A stretch of 64,000 nt of DNA from HXMU1420-2 sp017643305 (GTDB lineage: Bacteria; Pseudomonadota; Alphaproteobacteria; Rhodobacterales; Rhodobacteraceae): assembly GCA_965217135.1 (NCBI GenBank), contig OZ244249.1:3968001-4032000 (forward strand), read 5' to 3'. Of this stretch, positions 52,537 through 62,389 are shown one piece after another. The stretch's first letter is position 1. Each line of letters begins with the position of its first letter. The position numbers and the translations under genes are program-made. The notes under the pieces were generated by a model, which ran no database searches, was not told where the DNA came from, and was given only the letters and a program-made list of their open reading frames with translations.

Positions 52537-53344
52537 TCTGCTCGCCCAGCGTTACCACCAACCTTCGAGCAATCCGCTCGTGGCTAGCCGGGCCGGGTGT
52601 CTGACGCGCAGCTGGGGCTTCCATCTGGTCAAAGACCATGCCCTCCATATCCTCCGGCTGACCAATGTCTGGCAGGTCTATGCAGACAGTTTCCAACGCA
52701 TCATCCACCAAATCCGCCACCATGTCGGAAGAAACCATTAAAGGTTCCAGCCCGATGTCACCCGCGATAGCTGGCGTACGTAGCCAAAGCAGCACAACAT
52801 TGCTGCGGATCGTTCCCAGCAACATCCGCATCCGCGCAAGCCAAGCCTGACGCAATTCGTCCCGGACCGCTTCAAACCGGTCCGGTGACACGACCTGCAG
52901 ATGCCCCAGCATATGCTTGTTGAAATTGAACTCAGTGAAATCGACTTCGCGATATACCGACTGCAACAGAGGAGACGCACCAAGAAACCGGTCATTTCTT
53001 CGGGGATGCACGCGGTAGAACCGGTTGGACAGGTTTTGCGCGCCGGGCAATTCCAACACCGTCATTTCCGCCGAATTCGCAATGCTCAATACGTCCGGAT
53101 CATGCAGAAAACTGTCGATGCCGGCGTTCAGACACCCCAAGTTCACACAATCGTGCGACAAGTAGGTTTCCACCAACCCCGGATATGGCTGGTGCACGAA
53201 TTTGCCGTAGGTCGTGCTGCCACCCAGAAACAGAATGTATGGCTTATCCAGACTTCGTTTTGGCCCGCGAAAGAGAAGTCGGGAATTGCCATATCGACTA
53301 GGAAAATAATCCAGCGCGCTTGCGCCAGTACGCTCAATGCTCAT
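52532..53344 (-). CDS. Hypothetical protein, DUF6473-like
   Basis: The 270-residue cytoplasmic protein has YILFLGGSTTYGKFVHQPYP near the N terminus, reminiscent of the GGST/GDS block I of SGNH hydrolases, and VNLGCLNAGIDSFLHDPDVL. I believe it belongs to the DUF6473 proteins common in Rhodobacteraceae; no function is known. ATG 53344 is preferred to the GTG one codon earlier. It converges on etfA. Confidence 0.7.
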   Translation of the reverse strand: MSIERTGASALDYFPSRYGNSRLLFRGPKRSLDKPYILFLGGSTTYGKFVHQPYPGLVETYLSHDCVNLGCLNAGIDSFLHDPDVLSIANSAEMTVLELPGAQNLSNRFYRVHPRRNDRFLGASPLLQSVYREVDFTEFNFNKHMLGHLQVVSPDRFEAVRDELRQAWLARMRMLLGTIRSNVVLLWLRTPAIAGDIGLEPLMVSSDMVADLVDDALETVCIDLPDIGQPEDMEGMVFDQMEAPAARQTPGPASHERIARRLVVTLGEQM

Positions 53345-53499
53345 CACACCACCACTTTTTCACCCGCCCGCAATCTCGCCCGTAGGTGTTGCGAATTCCC
53401 TAAGGTCTCAATTGGAATTAAAATTTAGGAATCTCGCCCACTTGATGCCTTCGGATGAGCCCCGGTATGGTGACCCAGAACCAGAAAAAGGGATCGGGC

Positions 53500-54375
53500 A
53501 TGGATATCCATTCAGTTGGCGTGATTGGCGCCGGGCAAATGGGCAACGGGATTGCGCATGTGATGTCGCTTGCCGGTTATGATGTCGTTCTCAGCGACGT
53601 GTCGCAGGAGGCGTTGGATGGTGCCACGTCCAAGATTGAAAAGAACATGGCCCGTCAGGTGGGTCGTGGGCTGATTACCGAAGACGAAAAAAACACCGCC
53701 ACAGGCCGGATCCGCACAACCCTGCAACTGGCTGATATTGGCGGCACCGATCTGGTGATCGAAGCAGCCACGGAACGGGAAACCATCAAGCAGGCGATCT
53801 TCGAAGATCTGCTGCCGCATATTCAGCCGCACACGATCCTGACGTCGAACACATCTTCAATCTCGATTACGCGTCTAGCGAGCCGTACGGACCGGCCGGA
53901 ACGGTTCATGGGTTTCCATTTCATGAACCCCGTGCCGGTGATGCAGCTGGTGGAACTGATCCGCGGCATCGCCACCGACGAAGAAACATTTGCCACCTGC
54001 AAAGGCGTGGTCGACCGCCTGGGCAAAACCGCCGCCAGCGCCGAAGATTTCCCGGCCTTCATCGTAAATCGCATCTTGATGCCGATGATAAACGAAGCGG
54101 TCTACACGCTATACGAAGGGGTCGGGTCCGTACAATCCATCGACCAGTCTCTGAAACTGGGGGCCAACCACCCGATGGGTCCACTGGAGCTGGCCGATTT
54201 CATCGGACTGGACACGTGCCTGGCCATTATGAACGTGCTGCATGACGGACTGGCCGATACCAAATACCGACCCTGCCCATTGTTAACCAAATATGTCGAG
54301 GCCGGGTGGCTGGGCCGCAAGACACGGCGCGGGTTCTATGATTACAGAGGCGACACTCCGGTTCCGACGCGATAG
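53500..54375 (+). CDS. 3-hydroxybutyryl-CoA dehydrogenase
   Basis: The 291-residue enzyme oxidises 3-hydroxybutyryl-CoA (or reduces acetoacetyl-CoA). It has the NAD motif VGVIGAGQMGNGIAHVMSLA, the catalytic His in MGFHFMNPVPVMQLVELI and the C-terminal GPLELADFIGLDTCLAIM. ATG 53500 places the Rossmann motif at the N terminus as in relatives. It is transcribed in the same direction as the marC remnant. Confidence 0.95.
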   Translation: MDIHSVGVIGAGQMGNGIAHVMSLAGYDVVLSDVSQEALDGATSKIEKNMARQVGRGLITEDEKNTATGRIRTTLQLADIGGTDLVIEAATERETIKQAIFEDLLPHIQPHTILTSNTSSISITRLASRTDRPERFMGFHFMNPVPVMQLVELIRGIATDEETFATCKGVVDRLGKTAASAEDFPAFIVNRILMPMINEAVYTLYEGVGSVQSIDQSLKLGANHPMGPLELADFIGLDTCLAIMNVLHDGLADTKYRPCPLLTKYVEAGWLGRKTRRGFYDYRGDTPVPTR

Positions 54376-54390
54376 GATTGGAGCCGTGTG

Positions 54391-55029
54391 ATGAGTATCC
54401 CATTACCTGAATATCTGCAGATTTTTATCGGCCTGTTCGCGCTGGTTTCACCGCCGGTCTTCGTCCCGCTGTTTTTGGGTATCATCAGCGATCGGTCCAT
54501 CGAGGACAAGAAGATCGCCGCCCGAATCGGAGCGCTGGGGTTCTTTGTGACCACGTCAATTTTTGTGTTTGCTGGGTAAAGCATCCTGTCGATTTTCGGG
54601 ATCGAGATCAGCGCGTTTCAGGTCGCTGGTGGCTTCCTGCTCTTGCTGATTGCGCTGGACATGATGCGCAGCGCGCCATCTGACACTGACGGATCCAAAG
54701 ACGGACACGGTTCCGTCATCGCGTTGGGGATCGTGCCGCTGACCATCCCCATCCTCGCGGGTCCCGGTGTGCTGAGCGCCGTGGTCCTGTTTGCAGCTGA
54801 ATACGAAGGGGCCACACATAATTTCCTGATGGTGACGGTTATGGCCATGGTGTCAGTGGTGGTGTTCCTGACCTTGCTCGTGGCCGTTGCGTCAGACCGT
54901 TTCTTTACGCCCAACGTGACGCTGATTTTCAACAAGGTCATGGGGCTGCTGATTGCTGCCATCGCCTTTGAATTCATTCTGGACGGAGTTGGGGCGCATT
55001 TCCCCCTGCTGACCACCCTGCCCGGGTAG
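54391..55029 (+). pseudogene. MarC-family membrane protein with an in-frame stop
   Basis: The frame runs from ATG 54391 through LQIFIGLFALVSPPVFVPLF to FVFAG, is stopped by TAA at 54577-54579, and goes on without shift as SILSIFGIEISAFQVAGG and further MarC-like helices to 55029. All six or so membrane segments are otherwise intact. A single C-to-T change (CAA to TAA) would create the stop. No ordinary restart codon with a ribosome site follows at once. Sequence error is an alternative. Confidence 0.85.
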
Positions 55030-55929
55030 CTACTGGGGCTGCGTTTTGCCCAGATCCAGAGTGTGCTGGCGCAGCCACGCCATGAACCCGCGCGGATCGG
55101 TCTGCAACGGCGCCATCTGTTCTTCGGTCAACGGCTTTCCCACGACCGGCGCCTGCGGCTTGTTGCAGCTGCGCACAATCTCATGCAGCAACAAACCCTG
55201 ACGCAGGATCGGCGACACCTGGCACGCGATCTGGTAGGCGCGCGAATTGCGGCCCGGATAGTAAAGTGGGACCACCTTTGCGCCGGACTTCCGGATCAGC
55301 TTGGCGGTGAACACGTTCCATTCCCGTTCGATAGGGGGACCCCACCAGCTGTCCGATGACATCACCACACCCGACGGGAACAGCGCCACAACCCCACCCT
55401 GGGCTAGGAAATCCATCGCGTTGGCGCGCATTTCCACCATCTTGCGCTGCGCGTCCGGGTCGTGCGGAAACGGCACGGGGATCATGAACGACGTCGCAGC
55501 CTCATCCAGCCCGGTCAGAACTGACCGGGTCAGAATACGGTAATCCTGCCGGACGCGGCCGATCAGGTCGGCAAAGATCATGCCGTCGACCATGCCATGT
55601 GGGTGGTTGGCCACAACTATAACAGGGCCTTCCTTGGGAATATTCGCCAGCTGTTCTTCGGGAGTCAGCAGGTCAATGCCCATCGTATCCAGCGCGCCGC
55701 GCCAGAATTCCTGCCCACGATACTTGGCATTGTTCTTTTCAAACTTGTTCACCATCCGCAGGATGGTCAGCTTGCCAGTCATCCATTCGATGGCGCGGAT
55801 AGCAAAACCGGTCCAGGCGTCGTCAAAGGAATTGGCATAGGTCAGCGTGCGGCGATCATAAACCTCGATCGTGTCCGTCTCCGGCGCGGAGCGGGCGCGG
55901 TTACTGCTGTTCTGAACGGTATCTACCAA
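55030..55929 (-). CDS. Lysophospholipid acyltransferase-family protein (PlsC-like)
   Basis: The 299-residue protein has the glycerolipid acyltransferase motifs VVANHPHGMVDGMIFADL (HxxxxD-like: NHPHGMVDG) and ALFPSGVVMSSDSWW, with YPGRNSRAYQ as the lipid-side motif. It probably transfers acyl chains to a membrane lipid, possibly an aminolipid. The start is TTG, seven bases after AGGGG. It is convergent with the broken marC and stands 38 bases from the ptsH stop. Confidence 0.8.
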   Translation of the reverse strand: MVDTVQNSSNRARSAPETDTIEVYDRRTLTYANSFDDAWTGFAIRAIEWMTGKLTILRMVNKFEKNNAKYRGQEFWRGALDTMGIDLLTPEEQLANIPKEGPVIVVANHPHGMVDGMIFADLIGRVRQDYRILTRSVLTGLDEAATSFMIPVPFPHDPDAQRKMVEMRANAMDFLAQGGVVALFPSGVVMSSDSWWGPPIEREWNVFTAKLIRKSGAKVVPLYYPGRNSRAYQIACQVSPILRQGLLLHEIVRSCNKPQAPVVGKPLTEEQMAPLQTDPRGFMAWLRQHTLDLGKTQPQ

Positions 55930-55967
55930 TTCGCGACCCCTGTTTCTGTCCCGACCGAACCCGCCGG

Positions 55968-56237
55968 TTAGAACCCTTCACCGAATTTGTCAGCCACCAG
56001 TGCTTCGATCGCGTCTGCCAAAGGCGTCGCATCCGGACCGGACGTTTCGATCTCGATCATCGTGCCTTTCGAGGCGGCCAACATCAATAAGCCCATAATA
56101 CTGTCACCCGGCGCACTCAACCCGTCTTTAGATACTTTCGCAGCGGCATTAAAGCTTTCCACAACTTCCACGAGCTTCGCAGATGCGCGGGCATGCAGGC
56201 CTTTTTCATTCACAATTTTTAGGAAGCGTTTCGTCAT
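55968..56237 (-). CDS. HPr phosphocarrier protein
   Basis: The 89-residue protein has the phosphorylated histidine at residue 15 (EKGLHARASAK) and serine 46 in APGDSIMGLL, the site for HPr kinase. It works in the alphaproteobacterial regulatory PTS with the EIIA, RapZ and HprK encoded next to it. Fourteen bases separate it from the EIIA gene. Confidence 0.94.
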   Translation of the reverse strand: MTKRFLKIVNEKGLHARASAKLVEVVESFNAAAKVSKDGLSAPGDSIMGLLMLAASKGTMIEIETSGPDATPLADAIEALVADKFGEGF

Positions 56238-56251
56238 TCTGGGCCGTCCTG

Positions 56252-56644
56252 TCAGTCCAGACTTACATTTTGCGTATTGATATACTTACGGCCTGCTTCC
56301 ATTGCACCGTGCACCGCATCAGCCACAGGTAGTTGACGGGACTTGGCAAGCTTTAACAGAGCTGGCAAGTTTGCACCATAAAGAATGCGGCGGTTGTCTG
56401 GGGCGCATGCACGCAGGGAAAGATTGGACGGCGACCCGCCAAAAAGGTCGGTCACCACCACCACGCCATCCCCCTGGTCGACATCATCTGCCGCTGCGCA
56501 AATCTCGCTCTGCTTGCCCGCGCGGTCATCATCCGGTGCAATCGACACCGCTACAATCCCGTCCTGCCGTCCGATCACATGCTCGATCGCGGCCAGGTAC
56601 TCCCGGGCCAATCCGCCATGTGCCACTATGACAATGCCGATCAA
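56252..56644 (-). CDS. PTS mannose-type EIIA protein
   Basis: The 130-residue protein starts MIGIVIVAHGGLAREYLAA with the active histidine at residue 9. It is a mannose-family EIIA without a sugar permease, as in the regulatory PTS of alphaproteobacteria, where it is thought to relay phosphate and affect ChvGI-type signalling and metabolism. It sits between rapZ and HPr. Confidence 0.93.
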   Translation of the reverse strand: MIGIVIVAHGGLAREYLAAIEHVIGRQDGIVAVSIAPDDDRAGKQSEICAAADDVDQGDGVVVVTDLFGGSPSNLSLRACAPDNRRILYGANLPALLKLAKSRQLPVADAVHGAMEAGRKYINTQNVSLD

Positions 56645-56662
56645 GCGCGTGCCTCACCCATT

Positions 56663-57532
56663 TTACAACTGTTCCAACTCCCGGTGCCTTATAGACACCT
56701 GCATTCCGTCATCCGCAAGGGCCTTGGCCAAGGTTTCGGCCAATGTGACGGAACGGTGCCGACCACCGGTACAGCCGAAGCCTATGGACAGGTGCGATTT
56801 GCCTTCCTCCACATAAGCGGGCAACAGCAAGCGCGTCAGGTCGAGAACACGGTCGAAAAACGGAGTGAACCGGGCATCTCCCCGCACATAAGCCCGGACG
56901 TCTTCGCTGCGCCCATCCTTGGCGCGCAAGGCCGGGTTCCAGTACGGATTGGTCAGAAACCGGCAATCAAACAGCATATCGGTCCCACGCGGCAACCCGC
57001 GTTTGAAGGAAAAAGACACAATTGACACCGCCAGCGGCCGCGCGCCGTCCGGGGCGAACCAACGTTCAATCTCAGCCCGTAGTTGGTGCACATTCAAATC
57101 AGACGTGTCGATCAGCACATCGGCCCTGTCACGAATGGGGTTGAGCAGGTTCAGCTCCCTCTGTACGCCGGTTTCCGTACTTTCCGCGGGGGCCAGAGGG
57201 TGGCGGCGGCGGGTTTCGGAGAACCTGTGTAGCAGGATGTCTGCCCGGCAATCGAGGTAGAGCAGGCTGACCTCCAACCCGGACCGCTCCACCAGTTTGT
57301 CGAGCTGGTCGAGAAGCCCGGTCGCTGAAAAATCCCGGTTGCGCGTATCGATGCCCAGCGCCATGGACTGGTCCAGTTGCGGCCCGTCCAGCAGTCGGGG
57401 CCAGAACGCCAGTGGCAGGTTATCGATGACCTCAAAATTGAGGTCTTCAAGCACCTTAATCGCCGTGGTGCGCCCAGCCCCCGCCGGGCCGGTCACTAGC
57501 ACCAGACGGCTTTTCTGCAGTTCACTCGTCAT
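56663..57532 (-). CDS. rapZ: RapZ-type nucleotide-binding protein
   Basis: The 289-residue protein matches the RapZ (YvcJ) family: Walker A GPAGAGRTTAIKVLEDL, with Arg in place of the usual Lys as in many relatives, NFEVIDNLPL, and the C-terminal GFGCTGGRHRSVTLAETLA. Enteric RapZ binds small RNA; the alphaproteobacterial function is less clear. ATG 57532 overlaps the hprK stop by four bases and is preferred to an in-frame start inside hprK. Confidence 0.94.
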   Translation of the reverse strand: MTSELQKSRLVLVTGPAGAGRTTAIKVLEDLNFEVIDNLPLAFWPRLLDGPQLDQSMALGIDTRNRDFSATGLLDQLDKLVERSGLEVSLLYLDCRADILLHRFSETRRRHPLAPAESTETGVQRELNLLNPIRDRADVLIDTSDLNVHQLRAEIERWFAPDGARPLAVSIVSFSFKRGLPRGTDMLFDCRFLTNPYWNPALRAKDGRSEDVRAYVRGDARFTPFFDRVLDLTRLLLPAYVEEGKSHLSIGFGCTGGRHRSVTLAETLAKALADDGMQVSIRHRELEQL

Positions 57533-57990
57533 CGCACTTCTGCCTTTCTTCCCATTTTCAGATATTGCAGAACCGCAGATGGAAAATGCGGGCTCTCTAC
57601 CTTGTGAAGCAAGGGCAAGTCGCAACCCAGCAGTGTTGTTTTCCGATCTTCCGGTAGGCGGTCACTTTCAAGCTGGTCCAGGTCGACGACCAACATTACG
57701 TGGGCACTGGAAACTGTCTCGGCGCAGAGCAACCCGACACCTCGTGCTTCGATCAGTCCGTGAATGGTTGCAGGGGCGCTGGCAACCAACGCAGGGCCTG
57801 CGCGGTCCACAATCGTCCGGTCATCAGCCACCAGAGTGGCCCCATAAGCCATCAGGCTCAGGGCCAGTGAAGATTTCCCGCTGCCGGAACAGCCTGTGAT
57901 CAGGACGGCACGACCTTCCACCGCGACGCAACTGGCGTGCAAGACCACCGAAACGGCCCTGTGGTCACCTTCGCTGGTCGCGGCGGTCAT
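57529..57990 (-). CDS. hprK: HPr kinase/phosphorylase, short alphaproteobacterial form
   Basis: The 153-residue protein contains only the kinase domain: Walker A ITGCSGSGKSSLALSL and the ATLVADDRTIV region. The N-terminal domain of Gram-positive HprK is absent, as is normal in alphaproteobacteria. It acts on HPr Ser46. The ATG at 57990 is four bases past the chvG stop. Confidence 0.9.
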   Translation of the reverse strand: MTAATSEGDHRAVSVVLHASCVAVEGRAVLITGCSGSGKSSLALSLMAYGATLVADDRTIVDRAGPALVASAPATIHGLIEARGVGLLCAETVSSAHVMLVVDLDQLESDRLPEDRKTTLLGCDLPLLHKVESPHFPSAVLQYLKMGRKAEVR

Positions 57991-57994
57991 AGGA

Positions 57995-59713
57995 TCAGAC
58001 CGGCAGGCCCACCACGAACCGGGCACCCAACGGTTCCGACGTGATATCGGCTTCGGTCGGGCGAATGTTTTCTGCCCAGATCACGCCGCCATGCGCTTCG
58101 ATGATCTGTTTGGAAATCGCCAGCCCCAACCCGGAGTTATTGCCGAAATGCTCTTCAGGGCGCTGTGAATAGAAGCGCTTGAAGATCTTGGTCAACGCCT
58201 CATCCGGGATGCCTGGACCGGTGTCTTCCACTACGACCAGCACGCGGTTGTCGCGCCTCCGCGCCCAGACGCGTATGGCATCGCCATCTTCGCAGAACGA
58301 AATCGCGTTGGTGATCAGGTTCACGAATACCTGCGCCAGCCGCGGCTCCAGCCCGTGGATCACAACCGGATCGTTGGGCATGTCGGTGATATAGTCGATA
58401 CCCTTGGAGCGTGCATCTTCACCCAGATACTGGTTCAGATTATCAAGCATTACCAGAAGGTTGAATTCTTCTTCCTCCTCCTTGACCAACTCCGAGTCCA
58501 GGCGCGATGCGTTGGAAATATCACTAACCAGCCGGTCCAGACGCCGGACGTCATGTTCAATTACGTCCAGCAGCTTTTCGCGCTGGTCTTGGCGCTTGAC
58601 CATCCGCAGGGTGCCCACGGCGGACCGCAGGCTGGCGAGCGGGTTCTTGATTTCATGCGCAACGTCGGCAGCGAATTGTTCGTTTCCGTCGATCCGGTTG
58701 TAAAGCGCGGCAACCATGCCGCGCAAAGCGGCGCTGAGCCGTCCGATTTCATCCGGCCGCGCGGTCAAGTCGGGAATGCGGATGCGCCCTGGGTTCATCT
58801 TGCGCGCGTTGCGGTCCCGACCCAACTCCGCCGCTTCGGCAAGGTCGGACAGGGGGTTCGCAATGGTGGAGGCCAGCACCAGGCTCAACCCGATGGATAC
58901 CAGGATCGCGACCAGGAACATCTGCAGCACGCGCTCGCGTTCATTGCGGATCAGCGCGTCAATCTCACCAGCAGAGCTAATGACAGCCACCGCGCCAACG
59001 GCGTTATCGGCGCGCAAAATCGGTACGACCGCGGAGAAGACCCGACCGCCATCGGTAATCAGACCGGTTTCGACCTGCATGCCGCTGTCAATCGCGCCGG
59101 GGACCATGCGAACGACTTGGGTTTCCAGAGACTCTAGCGCCTCCGTCGCGGCGTTGGGCGAAATCAGGCCGGACACGCCGCCCCAGATGGCCGAAAGAAT
59201 ATCTGTGATGATCGTGGGGCTCTGCGGGATGCTATCCTCACCAGTCCCAAAACGCCCGACGGCCTGCCCGATTAGCGCAGGGCTGATGTCATAGACCTGC
59301 ACGGTAACCCCACTATGCAGGCTCATAAGGTCCAGCGTTCTGGCGACGTCAATACCGTCGCCCGCCGCCATGTTGATGGGCCCGACCGACGGCAACTGGG
59401 CTTCGAACACATCCGCAACCAGCAATGCCTCGTTGGCCAGCGACTGCGCGCGTTGCACGGCCAGCCGATCGCGCGAATAATTCAGGTACAGGATGCCACC
59501 GACCAGAAGGTTCAGTGCCACCAAGTTGAACATGATGATCTTGCGGGTCAGCGGTGACGCCTTGAGCGACAACAGCCCGCGGCGCGCCCGTTTGACGCGC
59601 ATCTCCTGTTCGACGGTGCTCTCTGGTGCGACCCAATCATCGCCCAGCACAACATCCCCGGCCTGTCCTGATGAGTTTGGATCCGGTGCAAAAGACCGGT
59701 CAGCGAAGCTCAT
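57995..59713 (-). CDS. chvG: Sensor histidine kinase ChvG
   Basis: The 572-residue kinase has an N-terminal membrane helix (IIMFNLVALNLLVGGILYLN), a periplasmic domain of about 200 residues, a second helix (MFLVAILVSIGLSLVLAS), HAMP, the H box DVAHEIKNPLASLRSAVG and ATPase motifs (VEDTGPGIPDEAL, GLGLAISKQI). ChvG responds to acid or envelope stress in relatives. Its stop lies four bases before hprK. The first codons are eight bases from the chvI stop. Confidence 0.95.
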   Translation of the reverse strand: MSFADRSFAPDPNSSGQAGDVVLGDDWVAPESTVEQEMRVKRARRGLLSLKASPLTRKIIMFNLVALNLLVGGILYLNYSRDRLAVQRAQSLANEALLVADVFEAQLPSVGPINMAAGDGIDVARTLDLMSLHSGVTVQVYDISPALIGQAVGRFGTGEDSIPQSPTIITDILSAIWGGVSGLISPNAATEALESLETQVVRMVPGAIDSGMQVETGLITDGGRVFSAVVPILRADNAVGAVAVISSAGEIDALIRNERERVLQMFLVAILVSIGLSLVLASTIANPLSDLAEAAELGRDRNARKMNPGRIRIPDLTARPDEIGRLSAALRGMVAALYNRIDGNEQFAADVAHEIKNPLASLRSAVGTLRMVKRQDQREKLLDVIEHDVRRLDRLVSDISNASRLDSELVKEEEEEFNLLVMLDNLNQYLGEDARSKGIDYITDMPNDPVVIHGLEPRLAQVFVNLITNAISFCEDGDAIRVWARRRDNRVLVVVEDTGPGIPDEALTKIFKRFYSQRPEEHFGNNSGLGLAISKQIIEAHGGVIWAENIRPTEADITSEPLGARFVVGLPV

Positions 59714-59721
59714 GTCCAGGA

Positions 59722-60426
59722 CTACTCTTCGTTATACCGGTAACCGATGCCATAGAGGGTTTCGATTGCTGAAAACTCCTCATCCGCGCCGCGCATCTTC
59801 TTGCGTAGGCGCTTGATGTGGCTGTCGATGGTACGGTCGTCGACATAGACCTGATCGTCATAGGCCACGTCCATCAACTGGTCGCGGCTTTTGACAAATC
59901 CGGGCCGCTGGGCCAGGGCCTGCAGCAGCAGGAATTCAGTGACCGTCAGCGATACATCGACACCCTTCCAGGTCACGGCATGCCGCAGCGGGTCCATCCG
60001 CAATTGGCCGCGCACCATTACCTTGGTTTCTGGACCGGCGCCGGTTGCGTCGCCTGCAACCGCCTCTTGCCGGCGCAAGAGCGCTCGGATGCGTTCGACC
60101 AACAAACGCTGTGAAAACGGTTTTTTGACGTAATCGTCCGCGCCCATCCGCAGGCCAAGCACCTCGTCAATCTCGTCATCCTTGGAAGTCAAGAAGATCA
60201 CCGGCATCGATGTTTTCTGACGCAGCCGCTGGAGCAGATCCATGCCGTCCATCCGGGGCATCTTGATGTCCAGAACAGCCATGTCCGGGAGTTTCTTGTT
60301 AAACGCATCCAACGCGGCCTGACCGTCGTTGTAGGTTTCTACCTCGAACCCTTCAGCTTCTAGAGTCATCGAAACCGACGTCAGGATATTCCTGTCGTCG
60401 TCAACCAACGCAATTTTTGACATCAT
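59722..60426 (-). CDS. chvI: Response regulator ChvI
   Basis: The 234-residue OmpR-type regulator has the phosphorylation site in MAVLDIKMPRMDGMDLL, the DDDRN acidic pocket, and a winged-helix output domain (FVKSRDQLMDVAYDDQVYVD and RTIDSHIKRLRKKM). The ATG at 60426 (or the next codon) follows AAGG. It leads the chvI-chvG-hprK-rapZ-EIIA-HPr operon, divergent from pckA. Confidence 0.95.
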   Translation of the reverse strand: MMSKIALVDDDRNILTSVSMTLEAEGFEVETYNDGQAALDAFNKKLPDMAVLDIKMPRMDGMDLLQRLRQKTSMPVIFLTSKDDEIDEVLGLRMGADDYVKKPFSQRLLVERIRALLRRQEAVAGDATGAGPETKVMVRGQLRMDPLRHAVTWKGVDVSLTVTEFLLLQALAQRPGFVKSRDQLMDVAYDDQVYVDDRTIDSHIKRLRKKMRGADEEFSAIETLYGIGYRYNEE

Positions 60427-60769
60427 GACTGACCTTGTACTGCTCGTTTTTATTAATTTGTGCCTGCTTTTTTTGTATTTGTCGCTGCTTTGCCATTCCG
60501 AATCAATCCTTAACTGCGAATCGCCATTCGAATGGCTCCAATTGAGCCACAAAAATTCTTAGCAATGGCTGAATTCCCACAGTTTTTGTCATTCCTTCAT
60601 CGGCCCGAGCGCTGGTTGCGCTAACCTTTGCCATGGTGGCGCTAACTGCGGCATACCGACCTGTTCATCCTCCGAAATCCCATGATATGACGCGAAGTTA
60701 CCGCGCCGGAGCAATTCCGCACCGCGCAGATTCACCGTGCAAGCCAACATGGCCACAGGAGAAAAAACC
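60427..60769. promoter_or_regulatory. Divergent chvI/pckA regulatory gap
   Basis: A 343-base stretch, AT-rich near chvI with several T runs (60439-60485), holds the divergent promoters. In relatives ChvI controls pckA, so binding here is expected, but I see no clear repeat that marks the sites. No gene is seen. Confidence 0.6.
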
Positions 60770-62368
60770 ATGACGACCGGACGGGTTAACCCAAATTTCC
60801 GCCTTGAAGACCAGGGAATAGTGGGGCTCGGCGAGGTCTACTATAACCTGATGGAACCTGCGCTGGTCGATCTGGCCCTGCAGCGCGGCGAAGGTCGGTT
60901 AGGCCGCGGTGGCGCGTTGCTGGTAAGCACCGGCAAGTTCACCGGTCGGTCCCCAAAAGACAAGCACGTGGTCAAGACCGACAACGTCGTTGACACGATC
61001 TGGTGGGACAATAATGGCGCCATGTCGCCTGACGGCTTCGATACGCTTTATTCCGACATGCTGGAGCACATGAAAGGCCGCGAATATTCCGTGCAAGACC
61101 TTGTGGCTGGTGCGGATCCCGCACATGCGATCAACGTACGTATGGTGACCGAGCTTGCCTGGCACGGCCTGTTTATCCGCCACCTGCTGCGCCGTCCGGA
61201 CCGCGAGGACCTTGATGATTTCGTTGCAGATTACACCGTGATCAACTGCCCGAGCTTCAAAGCAGACCCGGAACGCCACAATTGCCGGTCCGACACAGTC
61301 ATCGCAATGAATTTCGACCGCAAGCTGATCCTGATCGGCGGCACCGAATACGCTGGTGAGAACAAGAAATCTGTCTTTTCGCTGCTCAATTACACGCTGC
61401 CGGAAAAAGGCGTGATGCCGATGCACTGCTCGGCCAACCACGCCCATGGCAATCCGGTGGACACCGCTGTGTTCTTTGGCCTCAGCGGCACCGGCAAAAC
61501 GACGCTCAGCGCCGATCCCGACCGTACGCTGATTGGTGATGACGAACATGGCTGGTCGAAACGCGGCACCTTCAACTTCGAAGGCGGCTGTTATGCCAAG
61601 ACCATCGGTCTGGACCCAGAGGCCGAGCCGGAGATTTTCGCAACAACCACCAAATTCGCGACGGTCATCGAAAACATGATCTATGACCACGAAACGTTTG
61701 AGCTGGATTACGACGACGATAGCCTGACAGCTAACATGCGTTGCGCCTATCCGCTGGAAGCGATTTCCAACGCCTCCTCCACCGGTCTGGGCGGGCATCC
61801 GAAGAACATCATCATGCTGACCTGTGATGCGTTTGGCGTGCTGCCGCCAATTGCCCGGCTGAGCCCGGCGCAGGCTATGTACCACTTCCTGTCAGGTTTC
61901 ACCGCCAAGGTGGCCGGAACCGAGCGCGGCGTAACCGAGCCCGAGCCGACTTTCTCCACCTGCTTCGGCGCGCCGTTCATGCCGCGTCGTCCCGAGGTGT
62001 ATGGCAACCTGTTGCGCGAAAAGATCGCTCAGCATGGTGCGACCTGCTGGCTGGTGAACACCGGCTGGACCGGCGGCGCGTTCGGCACCGGCAATCGCAT
62101 GCCGATCAAAGCGACCCGCGCGCTGCTGACCGCCGCGCTGGAAGGCTCACTTGCCAATGCTGAATTCCGCAAGGACCCAAACTTTGGCTTTGACGTGCCG
62201 GTCAGCGTTCCGGGCGTGCCAGAGGTTCTGCTGGACCCGCGCCGCACTTGGGGCGACCCACAGGGCTATGACGCACAGGCAGACAAGCTGGTGCAGATGT
62301 TCGCGGACAACTTCGAACAGTATGTTCCGCACATTGATGATGACGTGAAGGCCGTCGCCATCGGCTGA
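60770..62368 (+). CDS. pckA: Phosphoenolpyruvate carboxykinase (ATP)
   Basis: PckA turns oxaloacetate into phosphoenolpyruvate for gluconeogenesis. The 532-residue protein has the kinase-1a motif FFGLSGTGKTTLSADP, GRSPKDKHVV at the substrate side and IIMLTCDAFGVLPPIARL. ATG 60770 follows AGGAGA and removes a non-homologous 11-residue leader. A strong terminator follows. Its head-to-head placement with chvI is typical of alphaproteobacteria. Confidence 0.96.
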   Translation: MTTGRVNPNFRLEDQGIVGLGEVYYNLMEPALVDLALQRGEGRLGRGGALLVSTGKFTGRSPKDKHVVKTDNVVDTIWWDNNGAMSPDGFDTLYSDMLEHMKGREYSVQDLVAGADPAHAINVRMVTELAWHGLFIRHLLRRPDREDLDDFVADYTVINCPSFKADPERHNCRSDTVIAMNFDRKLILIGGTEYAGENKKSVFSLLNYTLPEKGVMPMHCSANHAHGNPVDTAVFFGLSGTGKTTLSADPDRTLIGDDEHGWSKRGTFNFEGGCYAKTIGLDPEAEPEIFATTTKFATVIENMIYDHETFELDYDDDSLTANMRCAYPLEAISNASSTGLGGHPKNIIMLTCDAFGVLPPIARLSPAQAMYHFLSGFTAKVAGTERGVTEPEPTFSTCFGAPFMPRRPEVYGNLLREKIAQHGATCWLVNTGWTGGAFGTGNRMPIKATRALLTAALEGSLANAEFRKDPNFGFDVPVSVPGVPEVLLDPRRTWGDPQGYDAQADKLVQMFADNFEQYVPHIDDDVKAVAIG

Positions 62369-62389
62369 CCTGCAACCGTACGACATTTC

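Noticed and set aside
58355..59294. Two overlapping plus-strand ORFs (260 and 192 codons) across chvG
   Set aside because: Both are shadows of the chvG coding sequence on the other strand.
60899..61885. Long minus-strand ORF inside pckA
   Set aside because: Antisense shadow of pckA with no recognisable motif or ribosome site.
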